From assembly GCA_016215105.1 (NCBI GenBank), contig JACRLJ010000094.1, forward strand, positions 24,411-58,097: 33,687 nt of DNA. Direction: 5' to 3'. Shown one piece after another: positions 6,815-15,628 of the stretch. Origin of the DNA: Candidatus Hydrogenedentota bacterium (GTDB taxonomy: Bacteria; Hydrogenedentota; Hydrogenedentia; Hydrogenedentales; SLHB01). A model generated the notes under the pieces. The model did no database searches and was not told where the DNA came from. It saw only the letters and a program-made list of their open reading frames with translations. How positions within the stretch are numbered: position 1 is the first letter of the stretch; each line of letters opens with the position of its first letter. The translations under genes were made by a program, and so were the position numbers.

Positions 6815-8941
6815 TCACTTCGGTAATTGACCGATTCGGGCCTCGGTCCCGAGGGTCTTGCTCTCTGCCCAGAGCAAGAAGCGATGCACATGCTCGAACA
6901 CATCCTGGGCCCCCGCGCCGTTGATGATGCCGTGACGATCCCGCTCCAGCATCGTAAACTCCTTCAGCGGCGTGCCCACCTTGGAAAACAGCATCTCGCC
7001 GCTTGCGGCGTCCACAATCGGATCGCGGGCGCCGTGCAGAATGAACGCCGGAACGCAAATGTCCTTGAGAGAATCCTCCACCACATCCATCATCTGCGCC
7101 AATTGTCCGACTCCACTGAGCGGATTTCGAGTGTAATTGATGGCCGGGTTTTCAGGACGGTTCTCGACAAACTCCCACGGGCCGCCCGTATTGCGCACTT
7201 TTCCCAGCCAGGTATTGACCGCCGCCAGCGAAGGCGCCCAGCGCGCCGCGTATCGCCGCAATTGCAGCGGCGCGTTGATCGAGAATACCGCGCGAATGTT
7301 TCCCTGCTTGCGCGCCGCACCCAGCAACGCGAGGCCGCCTCCAGTCGAGAATCCGCCCAACACGATGGTGTCGGTGAGACTCTTGATGATTGCGTAGCCG
7401 CGGTTAAAGGATTCGTACCAATCTTCCCACGCCATCGCCCGCACCTCGAGCGGGGCCGCAAGATACCCATGCACCAGCACCATACCCGCCTTCGGGCGCT
7501 CAGGACACAGCAGGAAGGGCTGGCCCACGTTTACCGGCTTGCTCTCGCCTTCGCGATAGTGCTTCGCATAGTCCGCCTCAAAGATCTCCTTGTCCTCGCG
7601 CAGGAAGATTTCCCGTATCGCCTTGGACAATTCGGGACGCGGCATATTCGCCAGTCTGTGGATCAACTGTGTCAGCGATCTCAGCGGCTCTACTTCATTG
7701 GCGATTACGTACGTGAGTTCCCGTTGCCGAATCTGGTGAAAATCGGTGTGATTGCGGAGGGCGCCGGCGCTCTTGTAATAATAACGCCCCTCTTTCCGGA
7801 TAAATCCCTCCTGAAGGCAGAGATCCAGGAATTCCTGAAACTTCGGGCTTGGGTCTTCGTACAAGATGTCCTGATAGGTGCTCTCCAACAGCGTGTGCAT
7901 TCGGTGGTAGCCCAAGTCGCGAATTTGACGGACGCACAGGAACACGCGGTTGCGCAGGGAGCGTTCCGTGAACCGGCGCGCGCGCTGATACCGGATCAGC
8001 GTTGCGAACACGTGATCGTAGTTGATTGTTGTCAGGCGGTAGATGTCGGCCATATATCGCAGCATCAATTCGCGGGCCGCGTCATTGAAGAGAGACAGGG
8101 GATTCTCTTCGAGCGCCTGCATATCCCACTCACCGCACGCCATCAAGGGAGCGTATTGCGGGGCGTCAAGGTAGTTGCGCACGTCGATCGGCTCACCCAA
8201 GGTGATATCGATATTCGAGTCACTCGAAAGCAGCGTGCCTTCAACGGACAACTCTTCTATCGCTCGCTCGCTGAGATCCTTTGCGAGGCCGCGCGCCAGG
8301 CGCAAGAGGATGTTCTCCCGCGCGCGAATGGGGTAGTACGTAATGTTCACCGGAATGATGACGGTCCGCTTCCTTAGCGTCTCGTCCATGGACGTCAAGC
8401 CGAAGCGCTCCAGGACCGCGGCGAGTTGGTCGCGGTGGTGTGGGTCGTCTCGCAGACACTCGAGCTTGTGCCGGTAGAACTCCGCGCGCAACGCCAACGC
8501 CGCCGCTCCGGTGTGTGGGGGACGGCGCTTGCCTGAGTTGTATACCCGGAAAAGCCCCCGATGGTCGACAACCTTTTTGTCTTTGATCATTTGGCCTTCG
8601 GGGAAGATGATCCAGGGATTGTCTCCCTTCAGCAGCGAGTGGATGATCGTCTTGTCACGGTCCGGGTCTTTCGTCGAGAGGTTTCCCGCGGAACGCAGGT
8701 ACGATCCTATCCGTCCCACAAAGAGGTCCGCCGCGGCCAGCGACCAAATTACTTTGTCTGTTTGCTTGTGCAGCACGTAGGGCAGCAGCAGCGTTTCCAA
8801 GCGCGTGAAATGGTTCACCACAAAGATGATGGCCTGATCATCTTTGATGACTTCCGCGTTGTGCAGGCGGATATCCGCCTGAATCAGCCTGGTCGCGATG
8901 TCCAGCGTCCACTTCGTGGACTGGAACGCAAACGACGGCAT
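6815..8941 (-). CDS. Fused acyltransferase (PlsC/PlsB-like) and alpha/beta hydrolase
   Basis: This predicted 708-aa two-domain protein starts with a glycerolipid acyltransferase-like domain. The canonical HX4D box appears as NHFTRLE (H44, then Glu49 in place of Asp), followed by FPEG at 113-116 and a helical middle region. The last ~230 residues are an alpha/beta hydrolase: VLVHGYL (H491), nucleophile elbow GFSTGGG (S532), acid in HGARDP and a C-terminal histidine in RDRHGI. The combination suggests acyl transfer plus ester hydrolysis in lipid metabolism, but the substrate is unknown. The frame stays open to 9652. The ATG at 8941 is chosen because AAGGA precedes it and homology begins there; the ATG at 8959 lacks a ribosome-binding site. 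Only 41 residues separate H491 from S532, about 35 fewer than usual, suggesting an internal deletion in the hydrolase domain. Confidence 0.82.
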   Translation of the reverse strand: MPSFAFQSTKWTLDIATRLIQADIRLHNAEVIKDDQAIIFVVNHFTRLETLLLPYVLHKQTDKVIWSLAAADLFVGRIGSYLRSAGNLSTKDPDRDKTIIHSLLKGDNPWIIFPEGQMIKDKKVVDHRGLFRVYNSGKRRPPHTGAAALALRAEFYRHKLECLRDDPHHRDQLAAVLERFGLTSMDETLRKRTVIIPVNITYYPIRARENILLRLARGLAKDLSERAIEELSVEGTLLSSDSNIDITLGEPIDVRNYLDAPQYAPLMACGEWDMQALEENPLSLFNDAARELMLRYMADIYRLTTINYDHVFATLIRYQRARRFTERSLRNRVFLCVRQIRDLGYHRMHTLLESTYQDILYEDPSPKFQEFLDLCLQEGFIRKEGRYYYKSAGALRNHTDFHQIRQRELTYVIANEVEPLRSLTQLIHRLANMPRPELSKAIREIFLREDKEIFEADYAKHYREGESKPVNVGQPFLLCPERPKAGMVLVHGYLAAPLEVRAMAWEDWYESFNRGYAIIKSLTDTIVLGGFSTGGGLALLGAARKQGNIRAVFSINAPLQLRRYAARWAPSLAAVNTWLGKVRNTGGPWEFVENRPENPAINYTRNPLSGVGQLAQMMDVVEDSLKDICVPAFILHGARDPIVDAASGEMLFSKVGTPLKEFTMLERDRHGIINGAGAQDVFEHVHRFLLWAESKTLGTEARIGQLPK

Positions 8942-9060
8942 TCCTCGATTCCTTTCCATTACGTTCGAAGGCGCAGCGCCAGACCCCCGCGTGGGCGGAT
9001 CGCTATCCGCGACTCCTCGACTTTGAATATACGGTCCGAGCGAAGTGAACGCAACTGCGC

Positions 9061-9777
9061 CTAATGAAAACGCCCCCAATGGCGCATGGCGGAAACGAAT
9101 AGAGGAGCGCCAATCAACCCCACTAAGAATGGCGCGTAAGGATAGGGCAGCGTCCAGGCGCAATATCCAATCGCGCTCACACACACCAGTGCAGCAGCGT
9201 ATACCGCTGCGCGCCGACCCAGCCTTAAGCCGTTCCCCGCCCCAATCTGCACTACCGCCAAGACGAGCGTAAGCAGCGGGATGACAGGAAACGACGCGCC
9301 CGGTGTCTGAACAACGTAACGGGCGCCGGAAAACAGCAAGGAATACACTCCCGCAACGACCGCCATCGTACCGAGCATGGTGAATGCGGTTCCGTATACC
9401 CGCACCACCTTTGGAACGCGCGGATCGCCGGGGATGCGAGAAAAGACGCCCGACAATTGAAATAGGCGGGTAAGACGCGGATCGCCTGGCCGGCGGCGTA
9501 ATCCCTGCTCCATCGTCAGACGCGCCAATTCGTCGTCCAACATTTCCAGCGGGACGGATGGGCGCGGCGTCTCGGCGATCACAGGCTTCTTCTGGCGTGG
9601 CCCTGCGGGCTCGGTCTGCCGGATCGCTGCCCCGCAATGGCCGCACAGCCACGTGTCGTTCGCGCAGCCCGGGAGAATGATTGTCTCCTCACCGCAGGCT
9701 TCGCACCGCAACGTGACAGGCCTCGGAGTTGCCCGCAAGTTTGGGCCGCTGCCCGTTTCGGACTCGACAATACTCAT
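9061..9777 (-). CDS. Zinc-ribbon membrane protein of unknown function
   Basis: This 238-aa protein has an N-terminal zinc-ribbon built from CEAC (C25, C28) and CGHC (C45, C48). A charged linker of about 70 residues follows, then four hydrophobic stretches in the C-terminal half that look like transmembrane helices (for example FPVIPLLTLVLAVVQIGAG). The start at 9777 is chosen over the 9807 ATG because GGGAGGG lies seven bases before it. The cysteine pairs suggest a cytoplasmic metal-binding head on an integral membrane protein, a common layout among uncharacterised proteins of large-genome environmental bacteria. It lies between serC and the acyltransferase fusion on the same strand, with about 90-120 base gaps. 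I do not recognise a named family. Confidence 0.75.
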   Translation of the reverse strand: MSIVESETGSGPNLRATPRPVTLRCEACGEETIILPGCANDTWLCGHCGAAIRQTEPAGPRQKKPVIAETPRPSVPLEMLDDELARLTMEQGLRRRPGDPRLTRLFQLSGVFSRIPGDPRVPKVVRVYGTAFTMLGTMAVVAGVYSLLFSGARYVVQTPGASFPVIPLLTLVLAVVQIGAGNGLRLGRRAAVYAAALVCVSAIGYCAWTLPYPYAPFLVGLIGAPLFVSAMRHWGRFH

Positions 9778-9866
9778 TGGCGCGCCCTCCCTAAAGCAGT
9801 ATACCATCCCTTTTGCGGTTGCGCGCCGGTAGTTCGGTTCTCCGACACCGGATGGGGCGGCGTCAG

Positions 9867-10958
9867 CTACCGGCCCTTGCGGAACTCCGCCATGAACGCC
9901 ACCAACGCCTCGACCGACTCGACCGGTATCGCGTTATAAATCGAGGCGCGAATTCCGCCGACCGACCGGTGGCCTTTCAACTGGCTCAAGCCGTGCGCTT
10001 CGGCCTGTTTGACGAACTCCTTCTCGAGCGCCTCGTCGGGTAACCGGAACGTGACGTTCATGATTGACCGGCTCTCCGGCGCCGCGTGTCCCTTGTAGAA
10101 CCCGCCGCTCCGGTCAATCTCCGCGTACAACAGTTCGGCCTTCTTCCGGTTGATGATCTCCATCTTTCCGAGGCCGCCGACGGTATCCTGCAACCACTTC
10201 GCGACGAGATTCACCATGTAGATGCCGAAGGTGGGAGGGGTGTTGTATAGCGAATCGTTCTCGACCGCTACGCGGTAGTCCAGCATGCTCGGCAATCCTG
10301 CCGGAACGCGCTCCACCAAATCGTCGCGAATGATAACCACCACCAAACCCGAAGGCCCGACGTTCTTCTGCGCGCCGGCATAAATCAGGCCATATTTCTC
10401 CACCGGGATGGGCCGCGCCAAGAAGTCCGAGGACGCGTCGCACACCAGCGGGATTGCGCCCGTTTCCGGCTCCGCAAAGAACTCGACGCCTTCGATGGTT
10501 TCGTTTGACGTGAAATGCACGTAGGCCGCATTGGGATCGAGATCGAGTTCCGACTTTTTGGGAACCCGGACAAACCCGTCACCCTTGCCGGTCCACGCCG
10601 TGCGCGCCGTGCCCTCTTTCTGCGCCTCTTTGATGGCCTTACTGCCCCAGACGCCCGTCAGGATGTAGTCCGCCGGTTTGCCCGTCCCGCGCAGCAGGTT
10701 CATCGGAACCATCGAAAACTGCATTGAGGCCCCGCCTTGCAGAAAAAGTATCTTGTAGTTGTCCGGCAGTCTCAACAGGGCGCGCAGCGTCGCCTTCGCG
10801 GATTCGATGATTTCCGTGAACACCTTGCCGCGATGACTAATCTCCATTACCGACATGCCCAAACCTGGGAGGCTCACTAGTTCGCGCTGCGCCTGTTCGA
10901 GAACGGGCAATGGTAAGGCGGCGGGGCCGGCCGAAAAATTATGTACACGCGTATCCAT
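9867..10958 (-). CDS. serC: Phosphoserine aminotransferase
   Basis: This 363-aa class V PLP-dependent aminotransferase converts 3-phosphohydroxypyruvate and glutamate to phosphoserine and 2-oxoglutarate in serine synthesis; the enzyme also acts in pyridoxal phosphate synthesis in some bacteria. The N-terminus NFSAGPAALP, the glycine-rich LFLQGGASMQF segment and the PLP lysine in AGAQKNVGPSG (K198) are diagnostic. The C-terminal GGIRASIYNA is also present. Length equals that of E. coli SerC. The ATG at 10958 is preceded by AAAGGA. No serA or serB is adjacent in this window. Confidence 0.96.
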   Translation of the reverse strand: MDTRVHNFSAGPAALPLPVLEQAQRELVSLPGLGMSVMEISHRGKVFTEIIESAKATLRALLRLPDNYKILFLQGGASMQFSMVPMNLLRGTGKPADYILTGVWGSKAIKEAQKEGTARTAWTGKGDGFVRVPKKSELDLDPNAAYVHFTSNETIEGVEFFAEPETGAIPLVCDASSDFLARPIPVEKYGLIYAGAQKNVGPSGLVVVIIRDDLVERVPAGLPSMLDYRVAVENDSLYNTPPTFGIYMVNLVAKWLQDTVGGLGKMEIINRKKAELLYAEIDRSGGFYKGHAAPESRSIMNVTFRLPDEALEKEFVKQAEAHGLSQLKGHRSVGGIRASIYNAIPVESVEALVAFMAEFRKGR

Positions 10959-11062
10959 GGAAAAGAGGTTCCTTTCTAAGTAGCGGCGGGAGAATCCCCA
11001 GCGGCATTCCCCGCAATTTTACGTTACTTTCCCGAAACCTTCAAATGCGGCGCCGCTGCAGG

Positions 11063-12523
11063 TCAGGAAGGGGCGCCCGCCGGCGGCGCAATTGGCGGCG
11101 CCGGACGGTGTATGACAATGTCCGTTCCGCGTCCTTGCCGAAATCCCGCGCCCCCATACCACAGCGTCATGGCGAATGCCTGCTGATCTTGCTCCACACC
11201 GCCATCGTCGGTCTGGTTCATACCTGCGCTATACAGCATGCAGTCGTTCCCTTGTACCTTGTATAGGAACGGTTTTCCCGTAAACGGGTCCATCGGCAAA
11301 TCGGGAAACTCCGCTCCGAGCGCTTCCAGCGTTTCCGCGCCGCCGCCATGGTTGCGGCGGTACAGTTCGAGCGCCATCGCGACCTCCGCGCCTCCGTAGT
11401 ACGTTTCAATCACCGCCCGCCAGACCACCAGGCGATTGACAAGATTCAGCGGATTGACCGCGGCCAGCCGCCCGCTTTGCTGAGTCAACTCCCTGTGGGC
11501 GGACTTCCACGCAACCGACTCCGGATAGGTCATTGCGGCCACTCGACCGAACTCTTCGCGATTCGCCGCAACAATTTGGCGGATAGATTTCATTTGCGTG
11601 TTGAAGAAGAGTTGCACCCCGATTTTCCGCCCATCCGCGGCCGCCCCCGTGGCGGATTCCATGTTCTGGTCCATCTTGAGGCGCGCCACGTTGTCGATTA
11701 CCCGCCACTGGAAGTCGAGTATGCCCGGCGGCGGCGCAATCCCGCGCCGCATCGCGTCCAACTCCTTCAGCGCCGTCCGCAGGACGTCATCCGGACACAA
11801 CGGTATCAAATCGTCGAATGCCTGCAATGCCTCGCGCTGTAACGAGGCCGCGCGTTCATAGAACGAAACAGGCCCATCGCCCTCCAACATTCGGCCCAGC
11901 CGCAGCGCCGTCAGGATATGCTCGACCCCTTTGGCCGGGTCCTTCGACACGCGGATCGCGTAGACGCCCTTGCCGACCACAACCCGGCCCAACCGTCCAT
12001 AGAACGCCGGCGGCTCCTGATATAAGTTCCACGGCAGTTCCGAGAAACTCGCCCAATCCACCGCCGGAAGAAGATACGGCTTACTCGAAGCCTCCCGCAC
12101 GCGTCCAACGACAGGCTCGCACTGCCGCGCATATTCCGCCAGTTCGGGGTCATTGTCGTCGCGTTCAAAGCCAAACCACCCACTGACGGTACGCGGCCGT
12201 GAGGCCATGCTCGTCATTTCCATGCCCGGGGGAATCTGCCCGGTCCGAAGGCCGCGCTTTCTCTCATCGCGCCTGTCGAGTGTGACGACGTTTCCCGGCG
12301 GAGGTTTAGGGGGAAGCGGCGCGGGGATAGCGTTCGCAGCATCTTCCAGCCCGCGATACGCGTTGTCGGGCGCCTGACGTTTGGCCACCATGTCCGGAGA
12401 CTCCGGCGGCATGATTACTACCGTATGCCGGGATCTGCCCACCATGACGATAAGCCCCGCCATGATCAGGACTGCCACCAGAAACAAAATGACGTTACGC
12501 GTTGCTTTCCGCCGTTTGCGCAT
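11063..12523 (-). CDS. Membrane-anchored protein with pseudopilin-like C-terminus, unknown function
   Basis: This 486-aa protein begins with a basic segment and one transmembrane helix (ILFLVAVLIMAGLIVMV), then a Pro-rich linker and a long helical region. It ends in a segment resembling type II secretion pseudopilin-like domains: an ETLEALGAEFPDLPMDPFTGKPF stretch (split motif: LEALG, then DPFTGKPF) followed by YSAGMNQTDDGG. This ending recurs in uncharacterised proteins of planctomycete-like bacteria, as far as I recall. The ATG at 12523 is chosen over the upstream extension to 12661 because AAGGAGGGG precedes it. The protein is probably anchored in the inner membrane and faces the periplasm. 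It is divergent from the DJ-1/PfpI gene. Confidence 0.75.
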   Translation of the reverse strand: MRKRRKATRNVILFLVAVLIMAGLIVMVGRSRHTVVIMPPESPDMVAKRQAPDNAYRGLEDAANAIPAPLPPKPPPGNVVTLDRRDERKRGLRTGQIPPGMEMTSMASRPRTVSGWFGFERDDNDPELAEYARQCEPVVGRVREASSKPYLLPAVDWASFSELPWNLYQEPPAFYGRLGRVVVGKGVYAIRVSKDPAKGVEHILTALRLGRMLEGDGPVSFYERAASLQREALQAFDDLIPLCPDDVLRTALKELDAMRRGIAPPPGILDFQWRVIDNVARLKMDQNMESATGAAADGRKIGVQLFFNTQMKSIRQIVAANREEFGRVAAMTYPESVAWKSAHRELTQQSGRLAAVNPLNLVNRLVVWRAVIETYYGGAEVAMALELYRRNHGGGAETLEALGAEFPDLPMDPFTGKPFLYKVQGNDCMLYSAGMNQTDDGGVEQDQQAFAMTLWYGGAGFRQGRGTDIVIHRPAPPIAPPAGAPS

Positions 12524-12628
12524 ACACCCCTCCTTACGAAAGCGGTCGAGAAGCCGCCTCCACTCCCTCCACAGTATACATACCGCGCCCGCGATTCGCG
12601 CTGAGCGGCCATCGCACGGAGCCAGGAG

Positions 12629-12637
12629 TGCTATAAT
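12629..12637 (+). promoter_or_regulatory. Extended -10 promoter for the DJ-1/PfpI gene
   Basis: TGCTATAAT is a perfect extended -10 element (TGnTATAAT) 42 bases before the ATG at 12679. No convincing -35 box is seen, which is tolerated with an extended -10. On the opposite strand TATACT (12578-12573) could serve the divergent gene at 12523. Confidence 0.5.
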
Positions 12638-12678
12638 CCCTCTTCTGTCAGAGCCCTTCAATTGAAAGGAATACGACG

Positions 12679-13260
12679 ATGAGCGCGAAGAAGATTCTCA
12701 TGCTGGTGGGTGACTACGTTGAGGACTACGAAGTGATGGTTCCGTTTCAGGCCTTGCTCATGGTGGGCCACGACGTCCACGCCGTTTGCCCTGGCAAGAA
12801 GAACGGCGACTCAATCAAGACCGCCATACACGACTTCGAAGGCGCGCAAACGTACAGCGAGAAGCCCGGCCACGACTTTGTGCTGAACGATGATTTTGGA
12901 ACCACCCAGCCGCGCGAGTACGACGCCCTAGTCGTCCCCGGTGGCCGCGCCCCCGAGTATCTCCGCCTGAACGAGCGCGTGCTTGCTGCGGTGCGCCACT
13001 TCGCCGAAGCGGACAAGCCCATCGCAGCCATTTGTCACGGCCTCCAACTCCTTGCCGCCGCGGGGGTTCTCAAAGGCAAACGCTGCACGGCCTATCCCGC
13101 CTGCGGACCCGAAGTGCGCCTCGCTGGCGGCGACTACGTTGAGATTCCCGTAGACCAAGCGATCGTTGACGGCAATCTTGTCACGGCCCCCGCGTGGCCA
13201 GCGCATCCTGCCTGGATCGCGGCCTTCCTCAAAGTGCTCGGAACCAAGATTACGCCCTGA
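12679..13260 (+). CDS. DJ-1/PfpI family protein
   Basis: This 193-aa protein of the DJ-1/PfpI (glutamine amidotransferase-like) fold carries the nucleophile elbow AAICHG with C119 and H120 and the acidic cluster EDYE (residues 15-18) that supplies the conserved glutamate. Members include glyoxalase III/deglycase-type enzymes, proteases and chaperones, so the reaction cannot be fixed from sequence alone. The length fits single-domain members. The start is supported by AAAGGAAT upstream and an extended -10 promoter. It appears monocistronic: sucC begins 337 bases later, after a repeat-bearing gap. Confidence 0.88.
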   Translation: MSAKKILMLVGDYVEDYEVMVPFQALLMVGHDVHAVCPGKKNGDSIKTAIHDFEGAQTYSEKPGHDFVLNDDFGTTQPREYDALVVPGGRAPEYLRLNERVLAAVRHFAEADKPIAAICHGLQLLAAAGVLKGKRCTAYPACGPEVRLAGGDYVEIPVDQAIVDGNLVTAPAWPAHPAWIAAFLKVLGTKITP

Positions 13261-13330
13261 TGGCTCTACCGCACGCGCGGCGCCTCCAGGAACCGCTTAC
13301 CCGGTCATTTCGGGATTGTCGGCGCAACGT

Positions 13331-13451
13331 GTCCTTCTTAGTCCGCTGACGCGGACGAGGAATCTGCCCGGCGCATAGCAATCGCTCTGCTTACGGCGCG
13401 CAACTGTCGAACGTTGGCAGCAGATTCTTCGCTGTAGCTCAGAATGACGCG
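13331..13451. repeat. MITE-like palindromic intergenic repeat
   Basis: In the 337-base gap between the DJ-1/PfpI gene and sucC, GAGGAATCTGC (13357-13367) is inverted as GCAGATTCTTC (13420-13430) with one mismatch. A GTCCGC/GCGGAC hairpin (13341-13356) lies beside it. The right end, CAGATTCTTCGCTGTAGCTC followed by AGAATGAC, resembles an interspersed sequence I have seen in many unrelated bacterial genomes. The element has no open reading frame. The remaining ~150 bases up to sucC hold only a short GTTAC/GTAAC hairpin and no tRNA or clear promoter. Confidence 0.55.
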
Positions 13452-13597
13452 ATGAGAACGGAGCGCAATTTGATTTCCGCCCGCCCCGCCTGATATCGTC
13501 AGCCCCTTCCCCACCAACACCGGGTGTGAAGTTGCGTGGGGCTCCCCGCGCCCAGGGGCTCGGGGGTTACCACTGTAACAACACTGTGAGTTAACCC

Positions 13598-14740
13598 ATG
13601 AAAATTCACGAATACCAGGCCAAGGAACTGTTCCGCGCCTGCGGCATCCCCACGCCCGACGGCGCCGTCGCCACGACGCTCGCCGAGGCCCAAGCCGCCG
13701 CGCAAAAACTCGGACTTCCCATCGTCATCAAGGCGCAGGTCCACGTCGGCGGACGTGGCAAGGCCGGCGGCGTCAAAGTCGTCACTGACCCCAAGCAGGT
13801 CGTTCCCGTGGCGGAGAAGATTCTCGCGCTTACGATCAAAGACTTGCCGGTCCGCAAGGTTTTGGTCACTCCGGCAGCGAACATCGCCAAAGAGGTGTAC
13901 CTCAGCATCTTGCTCGATCGCGGCGCCCGCAAGGTCGTCTTTATCGGATGCGCCGATGGCGGCGTCGAAATCGAAGAGACCGCCAAGACTGCCCCCGAGA
14001 AGATTCTCCGGCTTGAGTGTTCCGCCAAGGAACTTGCTAATCTCCCGAAGGACAAGCTTCTGCCTTTCGCGGGCAAACTCTTCTCCGATGCTTCTCAAGC
14101 CAATCAGGCTGCAGATATCATGGCCAAGATGGGCAAGCTCTTCCTCGAGAAGGACTGCTCGCTGGTCGAGATTAACCCGCTGATCGTGGACGATAAAGGC
14201 CAAGTCATCGCGCTGGACGCCAAAGTGCTGCTCGACGACAACGCGCTGTACCGCCACCCCGAGTTGGTCACGCTGCGCGACATGGATTCCGAGGACGCCG
14301 ACGAACTCAACGCCAAAGAGGTCGGGCTCAGCTTCATCCGCCTCGAAGGCTCCATCGGTTGCATGGTTAACGGCGCCGGGTTGGCGATGGCCACCATGGA
14401 CACCATCAAGCATTTCGGCGGCGCTCCCGCGAATTTCCTCGACGTGGGCGGTAGCTCCGACCCGAAGAAGGTCGTCGCGGCGTTCAAATACATCCTCAAG
14501 GACCCCGCCATCAAGGTCATTCTCATCAACATTTTCGGCGGGATCACCCGTTGCGACGACATCGCCCGCGGCATCCTGGCTTCGCTCAAGGAACTTACCG
14601 TGCCCGTGCCCATCGTCATCCGGCTCATCGGCACCAACGAGGCCGAAGGCCGCGCGCTCCTGAAAGGGACGGACTTGATACCCGCGGAAACACTCGAACA
14701 AGGCGCCACCAAAGCGGCCGCCATCGGAGCGAAGTCATGA
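13598..14740 (+). CDS. sucC: Succinyl-CoA ligase (ADP/GDP-forming) beta subunit
   Basis: This 380-aa ATP-grasp subunit of the TCA-cycle enzyme interconverts succinyl-CoA and succinate with nucleotide triphosphate formation. The start [12 protein letters not shown], the nucleotide-binding [18 protein letters not shown], the LVEINPL metal-binding region and the phosphohistidine-contacting [10 protein letters not shown] are all present. Length is close to the E. coli 388-aa protein. The ATG at 13598 has no obvious Shine-Dalgarno, but homology begins exactly there. The stop overlaps the sucD start (ATGA), so the two subunits are translationally coupled and probably made in equal amounts. Confidence 0.97.
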   Translation: MKIHEYQAKELFRACGIPTPDGAVATTLAEAQAAAQKLGLPIVIKAQVHVGGRGKAGGVKVVTDPKQVVPVAEKILALTIKDLPVRKVLVTPAANIAKEVYLSILLDRGARKVVFIGCADGGVEIEETAKTAPEKILRLECSAKELANLPKDKLLPFAGKLFSDASQANQAADIMAKMGKLFLEKDCSLVEINPLIVDDKGQVIALDAKVLLDDNALYRHPELVTLRDMDSEDADELNAKEVGLSFIRLEGSIGCMVNGAGLAMATMDTIKHFGGAPANFLDVGGSSDPKKVVAAFKYILKDPAIKVILINIFGGITRCDDIARGILASLKELTVPVPIVIRLIGTNEAEGRALLKGTDLIPAETLEQGATKAAAIGAKS

Positions 14741-15606
14741 GCATCCTCATCAACGCCGACACCAAAGTCATCGTCCAAGGCATCACGGGACGGGACGGCT
14801 CGTTCCACACCGGCCAGATGATTGAATATGGCACGAAAGTCGTTGGTGGCGTCACGCCTGGAAAAGGCGGACAGACTATTCTCGACCGGCCGATTTTCAA
14901 CTCCGTTGCCGAGGCCGTGGCCGCGACTGGGGCCGATGTATCGGTCATGTACGTCCCCGCGAAGTTCGCGAAGGCCGCCATGCTCGACGCCGCGAACTCG
15001 AATATTAAGATGCTCGTGGCCATTACCGAGGGCGTCCCGACGCTCGACGTGCTCGAGGCCTACGAAGCCCTCACCGCCAAAGGCATACGCCTTATCGGAC
15101 CGAACTGCCCCGGACTGATCACCCCCGGCCAGTGCAAGATCGGCATCATGCCCGGACCTATCCACAAGCCCGGCAACATCGGCGTGATCTCGCGCAGTGG
15201 CACGCTGACCTATGAAATCGTCAAGGAACTCACCGACGCCAACCTCGGCCAATCCACCTGCATCGGTATCGGCGGCGACCCCGTCATCGGCAGCAAGTTC
15301 ATTGACCTGCTCCCGCTGTTCGAGGCCGACAAAGACACCAAAGCGGTTGTGATGGTCGGCGAAATCGGCGGCCAAGACGAAGTCTTCGCCGCGGAATACG
15401 TCAAGACCAAGATGACGAAGCCCGTCATCGGCTTCATGGCCGGCCTCACGGCGCCCAAAGGCAAACGCATGGGCCACGCCGGCGCTATCGTCGGCGGCGA
15501 AGACGACACCGCCGCCTCCAAAATCGCCAAACTCGAAGCCGCCGGAATTCCGGTCGCGCACGTAATTAGCGAAGTAGCGAAACTGGTGAAGGCGCGGGTA
15601 GCGTAA
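14737..15606 (+). CDS. sucD: Succinyl-CoA ligase alpha subunit
   Basis: This 289-aa CoA-binding subunit carries the catalytic phosphohistidine in [10 protein letters not shown] (H247). The N-terminal Rossmann segment [15 protein letters not shown] binds CoA, and [11 protein letters not shown] and SRSGTLTYE are family motifs. Length equals that of E. coli SucD. The start at 14737 overlaps the sucC stop by 4 bases. A longer frame reading from 14551 merely runs through the end of sucC and is not the start. With SucC it forms the heteromeric ligase of the TCA cycle. Confidence 0.97.
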   Translation: MSILINADTKVIVQGITGRDGSFHTGQMIEYGTKVVGGVTPGKGGQTILDRPIFNSVAEAVAATGADVSVMYVPAKFAKAAMLDAANSNIKMLVAITEGVPTLDVLEAYEALTAKGIRLIGPNCPGLITPGQCKIGIMPGPIHKPGNIGVISRSGTLTYEIVKELTDANLGQSTCIGIGGDPVIGSKFIDLLPLFEADKDTKAVVMVGEIGGQDEVFAAEYVKTKMTKPVIGFMAGLTAPKGKRMGHAGAIVGGEDDTAASKIAKLEAAGIPVAHVISEVAKLVKARVA

Positions 15607-15628
15607 GACTCTAACGACCGTTTCGATA

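Noticed and set aside
6827-8377. Long plus-strand open frame opposite the acyltransferase-hydrolase
   Set aside because: Antisense shadow; no family resemblance and no ribosome-binding site.
8942-9652. 237-codon N-terminal extension of the acyltransferase-hydrolase frame
   Set aside because: It lies opposite no stop but overlaps most of the zinc-ribbon membrane protein gene in another frame, has no protein-like composition, and family similarity begins at 8941.
14551-14736. Upstream start for sucD within sucC
   Set aside because: The extension is simply sucC sequence in another frame; SucD homology and the ATGA overlap fix the start at 14737.
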